From the NCBI GenBank assembly GCA_900554405.1, contig USHI01000042.1, forward strand, positions 1 through 10,167: a stretch of 10,167 nucleotides of DNA. The letters are read 5' to 3'. Positions 6,725-10,167 of this stretch are shown piece by piece. Numbering within the stretch: position 1 is the stretch's first letter; every line of letters starts with the position of its first letter. A program made the position numbers and the translations under genes. The notes below the pieces were generated by a model. It worked only from the letters and a program-made list of their open reading frames with translations, was not told the DNA's origin and ran no database searches. The stretch comes from an uncultured Eubacteriales bacterium (lineage in GTDB: Bacteria; Bacillota; Clostridia; Oscillospirales; CAG-382).

Positions 6725-7440
6725 CAGAATTCACCTTTACCGTCTCCGGAACGGATGTTTTTCCCGGCGGGGTCGCCCGCCCCGCGGCGCTTGCGCGGTA
6801 TATGCAGCTTGTCGCGGGGGAGGACAGCGCCGCAAACGGCGCAGGTTACCCTGAAATGCGTGCGCACGACTGCGTTTTCGTGCTTTCCAAGCTCGCGATG
6901 CACTTTCATTGCCCGATCCGCTCCGGCGATACCGTCACATTGCGTACCTTCAATAACCGTATAAACGGCATTTATTTCGAACGCGAATTCGAATTCTTCC
7001 GCGGCGGGAGCGAGGTCGCCCACGCAACAACGCTTTGGGCGCTCATAAGCTATTCCGCAAGGGTACCGCTGCGTCCGCGAACGCTTTTTGCGGCAATACC
7101 GGAGGAAAAACGCCCCACCGCTACGCTCGATGTGCCGCATTCCGTGGATACAAAGGGCGTTTTTCCCTGCGGCGAGAGGGTCGCGCGGCTTTCGGATCTG
7201 GATGAAAACGACCATATCAACAATTGCGTGTATTTCGATATCGCAGTGGACAGCACCGATTTCGACGGTAAAACCGAAGCGATAACCGATTTCCATATGC
7301 TTTACCGCCGCGAAGCAAGGCGCGGTGATGTCATAAAGCTTTCCGCGCTTCACTCGGCGGAAGGATATACCGTAAGCGGCAGAAACGAAACGGCGGGAAC
7401 CCCTTGCTTCGACGCTTTTTTCGCCGTGAAGAAGCTATAA
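6721..7440 (+). CDS. Acyl-ACP thioesterase (FatA/FatB-like, double hotdog)
   Basis: The enzyme hydrolyses acyl-ACP to free fatty acid and ACP, setting the chain length of fatty-acid release in the cytosol. The 239-aa protein has two hotdog halves. The N-terminal half contains CVFVLSKLAMHFHCPIRSGD (51-70) and TTLWALISYSAR (103-114). The C-terminal half contains DLDENDHINNCVYFD (159-173), with the catalytic-type D161, N163 and H165, and LYRREARRGD (194-203). In plant enzymes the last motif is YRREC: Glu is kept here (E198) and the Cys position is Ala. This is the normal bacterial acyl-ACP thioesterase architecture. It overlaps the recombinase gene by 4 nt and has no promoter of its own, so expression probably depends on the recombinase transcript. 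A functional link between the two is not expected. No clear terminator follows it. Confidence 0.88.
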   Translation: MTEFTFTVSGTDVFPGGVARPAALARYMQLVAGEDSAANGAGYPEMRAHDCVFVLSKLAMHFHCPIRSGDTVTLRTFNNRINGIYFEREFEFFRGGSEVAHATTLWALISYSARVPLRPRTLFAAIPEEKRPTATLDVPHSVDTKGVFPCGERVARLSDLDENDHINNCVYFDIAVDSTDFDGKTEAITDFHMLYRREARRGDVIKLSALHSAEGYTVSGRNETAGTPCFDAFFAVKKL

Positions 7441-7459
7441 TTTTTCAACCGGCGGTTCG

Positions 7460-7488
7460 TTGACATATTTGCACGGTTGTGGTATAAT
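7460..7488 (+). promoter_or_regulatory. Near-consensus sigma-A promoter for smpB-ssrA
   Basis: Perfect TTGACA (7460-7465), a 17-nt spacer, and perfect TATAAT (7483-7488). This is the strongest promoter in the window and suits the high demand for tmRNA. It lies 36 nt before the smpB ATG at 7524. Confidence 0.92.
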
Positions 7489-7523
7489 TACCCGCACGGA
7501 TCAAAAAGGAACGGGGGTGCCGT

Positions 7524-7979
7524 ATGGCGGAAAAGAAGATAATCGCAAAGAATAAAGCCGCGTATCACGAATATTTCGTCATCGACAGCTTCGAAGCCGG
7601 CGCCGCTCTTTGCGGGACAGAGGTCAAATCCATCCGCGGCGGAAGGGTGAATCTGAAGGATTCCTTCTGCCGCATCGAAAACGGCGAGCTTATCGCCTAC
7701 GGCATACACATCAGCCCGTACGAAAAGGGCAATATCTTCAACCGCGATCCCTACCGCCCGCGCAAGCTGCTCATGCACCGGCGCGAGATCGACCGGCTCT
7801 TCGGCGCCGTCGGGCAGAAGGGTTATTCGCTCATACCGCTTTCGGTGTATTTTCTCGGCAAGTATGTCAAAGTCGAGCTGGGGCTCTGCAAGGGCAAAAA
7901 GCTTTACGACAAACGCGATGTCGAGGCGGAAAAGACCGCAAAGCGTGATATCGAACGCGCCGTGCGCGAAAAATACTGA
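7524..7979 (+). CDS. smpB: SsrA-binding protein SmpB
   Basis: SmpB binds tmRNA and fits it into the A site of ribosomes stalled on mRNA lacking a stop codon. The 151-aa protein has the expected OB-fold pattern: KNKAAYHEYFVIDSFEAG (9-26), GTEVKSIRGGRVNLKDSF (31-48), then YRPRKLLMHRREI, and GYSLIPLSVYFLGKYVKVELG in the second half. The basic tail YDKRDVEAEKTAKRDIER is the segment that occupies the mRNA channel in characterised SmpB. Upstream, AAAGGA (7505-7510) and GGGGGTG (7513-7519) could act as the ribosome binding site. The stop codon is followed after 3 nt by ssrA, so both RNA and protein partners come from one promoter. The call is secure. Confidence 0.97.
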   Translation: MAEKKIIAKNKAAYHEYFVIDSFEAGAALCGTEVKSIRGGRVNLKDSFCRIENGELIAYGIHISPYEKGNIFNRDPYRPRKLLMHRREIDRLFGAVGQKGYSLIPLSVYFLGKYVKVELGLCKGKKLYDKRDVEAEKTAKRDIERAVREKY

Positions 7980-7982
7980 CAT

Positions 7983-8334
7983 GGGGGCGTAAAGGTTTCG
8001 ACGGGGATCCCGAAACGGGGTAAGCGAGCAGAAGCGCACAGCTTCTCTAAAATGTGCAAATTAAAATTAAACGCTAACAATCAGAAATTAGCAGTCGCTG
8101 CCTAAGTGCAGTGACCGTCGCACCGGGGAGTACTGCGGCCCCGGCTGCGGCGTGACTCAGCAGTGAACGTGTACGGCGCAAAGCTTTGCGCGCCGTCATG
8201 AATCTATGAAGCTACCGGCAGTTCGCGCCTGTCTTTCGGCGTAAACCGTGGGGAATCTTAAAGAAAGACTGCGCTCGGAGAAAACACCGCGGACAGATTT
8301 TCGGACAGGGGTTCGACTCCCCTCGCCTCCACCA
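7983..8334 (+). ncRNA. ssrA: Transfer-messenger RNA (tmRNA), one-piece
   Basis: The tmRNA rescues stalled ribosomes by acting first as alanyl-tRNA and then as template for a degradation tag. The 5' end has the hallmark GGGGGCGTAAAGGTTTCGAC (from 7983). The 3' end has GGGGTTCGACTCCCC followed by CGCCTCC and encoded ACCA (8331-8334). GGGGGCG (7983-7989) pairs with CGCCTCC (8324-8330) to form the 7-bp acceptor stem with one G-U. The tag frame lies at 8073-8105, and the pseudoknot-rich region follows (about 8105-8250). Length is 352 nt, normal for a one-piece tmRNA. It begins 3 nt after the smpB stop, so the 5' end must be produced by processing (RNase P expected) of an smpB-ssrA precursor unless an unseen internal promoter exists. 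Confidence 0.97.
8073..8105 (+). other. tmRNA tag reading frame, predicted tag ANNQKLAVAA
   Basis: By analogy with the Bacillus subtilis layout, the resume codon is GCT at 8073. The frame then reads AAC AAT CAG AAA TTA GCA GTC GCT GCC and TAA at 8103-8105, giving ANNQKLAVAA with a non-polar AVAA end suited to recognition by ClpXP-type proteases. The end of the tag is certain; the exact resume codon is inferred. Confidence 0.8.
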
Positions 8335-8375
8335 AAAAAGAGATGCACCCTGAAAGGGTGCATCTCTTTTTTGGT
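8331..8375. terminator. 21-bp perfect hairpin terminator after ssrA
   Basis: ACCAAAAAAGAGATGCACCC plus T (8331-8351) is an exact inverted complement of 8355-8375, with a 3-nt GAA loop. The T-run at 8366-8371 makes it a classical intrinsic terminator, and the A-run makes it work from the other side too. The outer base pairs include the encoded ACCA end of tmRNA. The IS1182-type element begins at its outer edge (about 8374). Confidence 0.92.
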
Positions 8376-8388
8376 CAGCCTGTCAAAG

Positions 8389-8421
8389 AACGCCAGTTCT
8401 CGTTATGCGAGAGCTGGCGTT
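8389..8421. terminator. Hairpin overlapping the transposase 3' end
   Basis: AACGCCAGTTCTCG (8389-8402) pairs with CGAGAGCTGGCGTT (8408-8421), 14 bp with one wobble and a 5-nt loop. The transposase stop codon (complement of 8403-8405) lies in the loop. It may terminate transposase transcripts or block outside reads into the IS from the ssrA side. The T-run is short in both directions. Confidence 0.6.
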
Positions 8422-9833
8422 TTAGTCGTATCAAAGAAGAAATAGGGCAGAAAAACAAAGAAATCAGAGCGGCTCCACTTCCAGAGGGCCAGTTTTTTGA
8501 GATTCATGGCAGCATATTTAAGCCTCACCCATGCCGAGACACGGGCCAGACCTCGGTGGTGTGTATAGCGCATGGCATGTTTTTCTTTTGCATCCGCAAA
8601 AACACGCTCAATGGTTTGTTTTCTCATGGCATAGATTTCTTTGCCGCGTTCCGTTTTCCGCAGCTGTTCAACTAAGTCGAGAAATTCCTGCCAGATATGG
8701 GTTGTGAGCATCCGCTGTCCGTTTTCATTTGCACCACAAACGCTTCTGCAGGGACAATCTTTGCAGACCTGGGTGGCACTGCGGTAAGTTCGTTTTCCAT
8801 CTTTGCTGGTAGTTGTATGTCTCAGTTCATGTCCTCCGGGGCAGACAAAGCTGTCATTTACCACATTGTAGGTGAAATCCCAAGGCTTGAACGTATCCTT
8901 CTTTCCTTTGTATCGGGTATAGGGCAGAATTGGGATCCTGCTGTCCTCAATTACTTTTTTGGCAATCCACGGGGTCTTGTAGCCGGCATCCATCGTTACA
9001 AATTTGACTTCTGGAAATCTGTCTGTGACCTTGTCATATACTGCGTCCCAGGCCACGCTGTCACTTACATTTCCTGAGGTGACTTCAACACCCAACACAA
9101 AGCCGTGCTTGTCGCAGGCTGTATGTGCTTCGTATGCAAATTGCCGTTCGTGTTCTCCTTTTACGAACATTCCGCAGTCCGGGTCTGTGGTGGAAACAGT
9201 CTTTTCTGCGGTTTCCTGTGAGCCTCCACCCCCCTGGGGATGGTTTTCATCATCCTCATCTTCTATGGGCTTCTTGCCCAGCTTTTCTCTTTCCGCGTTG
9301 ACCTCTCTGCGCAGTTGCCCGGAGTAGACCCTTGCTGCCTTCGCAACCTGTTCCTTCTGGAACTTTTTCTTGTTGGCGCTGGCCTTGATATGGGTCCCGT
9401 CAATGAAAATTGCGCTGGTGTCCAGCATTCTGTTGTTCAGTGCTTTGTTGAGAATATGCTCAAATATCTCACTGGTCAGCTCATCTGGAAAGCGTTTGCA
9501 GAATGCATAGCTCACTGTCGCAAAGTGCGGAATATGATCCAGCAGCCCATAGCCTAAAAACCAGCGGTAGGAGAGCGTATCCTGGATCCTCTGGTAGGTC
9601 TGCCGCAAAGACGGTATTCCAAATAAATGCTGAATGAGTACCATCTTGATAAGCACAACCGGATCTGTGCCGGGACGGCCATTGTCATGGCAGTAGTACG
9701 GGTCCAGCCGTTCATACAGCCACTCATAATCCATGACCTTTTCTATTTTCCGCAGCAGATGCTCCTTTGGCACCAGCGCCTCCAAATCTACGATGATTGG
9801 CTCCCGCCGTGCGTCTTTTCTCCAGCCTTCCAT
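8403..9833 (-). CDS. IS1182-family DDE transposase
   Basis: The transposase cuts and joins the IS ends. The chosen start is ATG 9833 (MEGWRKDARREP), giving 476 aa, which is normal for the family. It has a GGGGGTG site 5 nt upstream and a TATAAT just before that. The frame stays open upstream to 10136, but that part crosses hairpins and has no family similarity. The N-terminal DUF772-like domain contains HLLRKIEKV (25-33), GRPGTDPVVLIKMVLIQHLF (52-71), RWFLGY (90-95) and HFATVS (103-108). Candidate catalytic acids are D145 (FIDGTHIKASANK), D282 (FVTMDAGYKTP) and E409 (QTIERVFADAKEKHAMR). A cysteine cluster C331, C357, C360, C362, C366 is typical of the insertion domain. The gene appears intact and probably functional. 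Its last codons lie in the hairpin at 8389-8421. Confidence 0.93.
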   Translation of the reverse strand: MEGWRKDARREPIIVDLEALVPKEHLLRKIEKVMDYEWLYERLDPYYCHDNGRPGTDPVVLIKMVLIQHLFGIPSLRQTYQRIQDTLSYRWFLGYGLLDHIPHFATVSYAFCKRFPDELTSEIFEHILNKALNNRMLDTSAIFIDGTHIKASANKKKFQKEQVAKAARVYSGQLRREVNAEREKLGKKPIEDEDDENHPQGGGGSQETAEKTVSTTDPDCGMFVKGEHERQFAYEAHTACDKHGFVLGVEVTSGNVSDSVAWDAVYDKVTDRFPEVKFVTMDAGYKTPWIAKKVIEDSRIPILPYTRYKGKKDTFKPWDFTYNVVNDSFVCPGGHELRHTTTSKDGKRTYRSATQVCKDCPCRSVCGANENGQRMLTTHIWQEFLDLVEQLRKTERGKEIYAMRKQTIERVFADAKEKHAMRYTHHRGLARVSAWVRLKYAAMNLKKLALWKWSRSDFFVFLPYFFFDTTKTPALA

Positions 9834-9854
9834 GAAAACACCCCCGTTTCCTCT

Positions 9855-9860
9855 ATTATA
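9855..9860 (-). promoter_or_regulatory. -10 element of the transposase promoter
   Basis: Minus-strand TATAAT (complement of 9855-9860) lies inside the IS, 21 nt before the transposase ATG. No good -35 box is seen 17 nt upstream, so expression is probably low or helped by sequence at the IS end. Confidence 0.55.
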
Positions 9861-9900
9861 GCAGAAACAGGGGCGTTTGGGTAGTTTTTTGACAGGCTGA

Positions 9901-9933
9901 CAGGAAAGACACGTCGCTGACGTGTCTTTCCTG
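9901..9933. repeat. Perfect 15-bp hairpin abutting the IS right end
   Basis: CAGGAAAGACACGTC (9901-9915) and GACGTGTCTTTCCTG (9919-9933) are exact inverted complements with a GCT loop. The similarity extends outward through the IS end: TTTTTTGACA (9885-9894) pairs with TGTCAAAAAA (9942-9951), giving an imperfect palindrome of 31- and 33-nt arms (9885-9951). Confidence 0.85.
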
Positions 9934-9945
9934 TTTGAGCTTGTC

Positions 9946-9968
9946 AAAAAAGGGCATAGCCCTTTTTT
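9946..9968. terminator. Bidirectional terminator-like hairpin
   Basis: AAAAAAGGGC (9946-9955) pairs perfectly with GCCCTTTTTT (9959-9968) around an ATA loop. The A-run and T-run fit intrinsic termination in either direction. No gene ending here is visible in the window, so the transcript it serves, if any, is unknown. Confidence 0.6.
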
Positions 9969-10167
9969 AATAAAAGGCTTGCAGTCTGCCGCGCGCATAA
10001 TTTGTTCGCTGAAAGCGAACAAATTCCACACTTGCAGACTGAGAAGTATTTTTTGCCAGGTACACGCCCCGGCAAAAAATGATTCCATTTTATTTGCCGC
10101 CTGCGGGCGGCAAACTCTGCGAGGCTTTTTTGACAAGAAAAATCCCGGGAGCGCTTTGGCGCTCCCG
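9969..10167. repeat. Non-coding tract with four further stem-loops
   Basis: No convincing gene is present. Stem-loops are: 9999-10010 with 10014-10025 (12 bp perfect, GAA loop), enclosed by CAGTCTGC (9982-9989) with GCAGACTG (10034-10041); 10048-10057 with 10071-10080 (10 bp); 10093-10101 with 10106-10114 (9 bp, TGCG loop); and 10146-10154 with 10159-10167 (9 bp, TTTG loop). The last ends on the final base of the window. Arm sequences differ, so these are not copies of one repeat. A TTTTTTGACA motif at 10126-10135 matches the IS end. The tract may be an intergenic terminator/palindrome region or a structured RNA; its function is unknown. Confidence 0.65.

Larger units (their letters stand above)
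8374..9901 (-). mobile_element. IS1182-family insertion sequence
   Basis: The ends are inverted repeats. The left end GTCAGCCTGTCAAAGAAC (8374-8391) and the right end, read on the minus strand, GTCAGCCTGTCAAAAAAC (from 9901) match at 17 of 18 positions. Between them is one minus-strand transposase with its own promoter. The span of about 1.53 kb fits the family. No obvious target-site duplication is seen. Both boundaries abut perfect hairpins (8331-8375 and 9901-9933). Base composition is visibly less GC-rich than in the neighbouring genes, as expected for a mobile element. Confidence 0.85.

Noticed and set aside
6496..7353. Minus-strand open frame opposite recombinase end and thioesterase
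   Set aside because: It is a shadow of two genes with clear motifs, with no ribosome binding site or recognisable protein features.
7441..7459. Terminator after the thioesterase gene
   Set aside because: Only a short AACC/GGTT pairing is present with no T-run following, too weak to call.
8248..8445. Small plus-strand open frame across the end of ssrA
   Set aside because: It lies within tmRNA and its terminator hairpin and has no protein features.
9834..10136. Upstream extension of the transposase frame by about 100 codons
   Set aside because: It crosses the IS boundary and several hairpins, has no transposase similarity, and ATG 9833 has a ribosome binding site and promoter element just upstream.
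9901..10167. CRISPR array
   Set aside because: The stem-loops have different sequences, so there is no constant repeat with variable spacers, and no cas genes are present.

Overview
The window looks like the chromosome of a moderately GC-rich anaerobic Firmicute of class Clostridia, possibly a gut Oscillospirales-type organism. The reasons are the RqcH-type NFACT gene, a one-piece tmRNA with a tag ending in AVAA, strong sigma-A type promoters (TTGACA-17-TATAAT) and an IS1182-family element. The species assignment is inference. No undescribed multi-gene system is visible: most of the window is housekeeping, and the unusual material lies around the IS element and in the hairpin-rich right end.

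Positions 1-4851 hold a dense plus-strand run of genes with overlaps or very short gaps: the C-terminus of a Nif3-like protein, rqcH (ribosome quality control, broken by a frameshift near 1679), tcdA (tRNA ct6A formation), a flavin-reductase-like flavoprotein, rlmH (23S rRNA methyltransferase) and pepT (tripeptidase). The run ends at a bidirectional terminator (4962-5001), preceded by a two-copy tandem duplication of about 53 bp. On the opposite strand is a stand-alone CBM9-like domain protein (5016-5609).

Positions 5610-5734 hold two back-to-back promoters, one for the CBM9-like gene and one for a XerC/D-type tyrosine recombinase (5735-6724). The recombinase overlaps an acyl-ACP thioesterase gene (6721-7440) by 4 bp. 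A near-consensus promoter at 7460-7488 then drives smpB, and ssrA (tmRNA) follows 3 nt after the smpB stop codon. Trans-translation (SmpB-tmRNA) and RqcH-mediated C-terminal tailing, two routes for tagging stalled nascent chains, are therefore encoded within about 8 kb.

The tmRNA ends in a 21-bp perfect terminator hairpin whose outer base pairs include the encoded CCA end. Directly against it sits a minus-strand IS1182-family element (about 8374-9901; transposase 9833-8403) with matching terminal inverted repeats. Its other end abuts a second perfect hairpin, followed by a non-coding tract to 10167 that contains a series of different stem-loops and recurring TTTTTTGACA motifs. Because IS ends are common misjoin points, the linkage of this right flank to ssrA should be treated with care.
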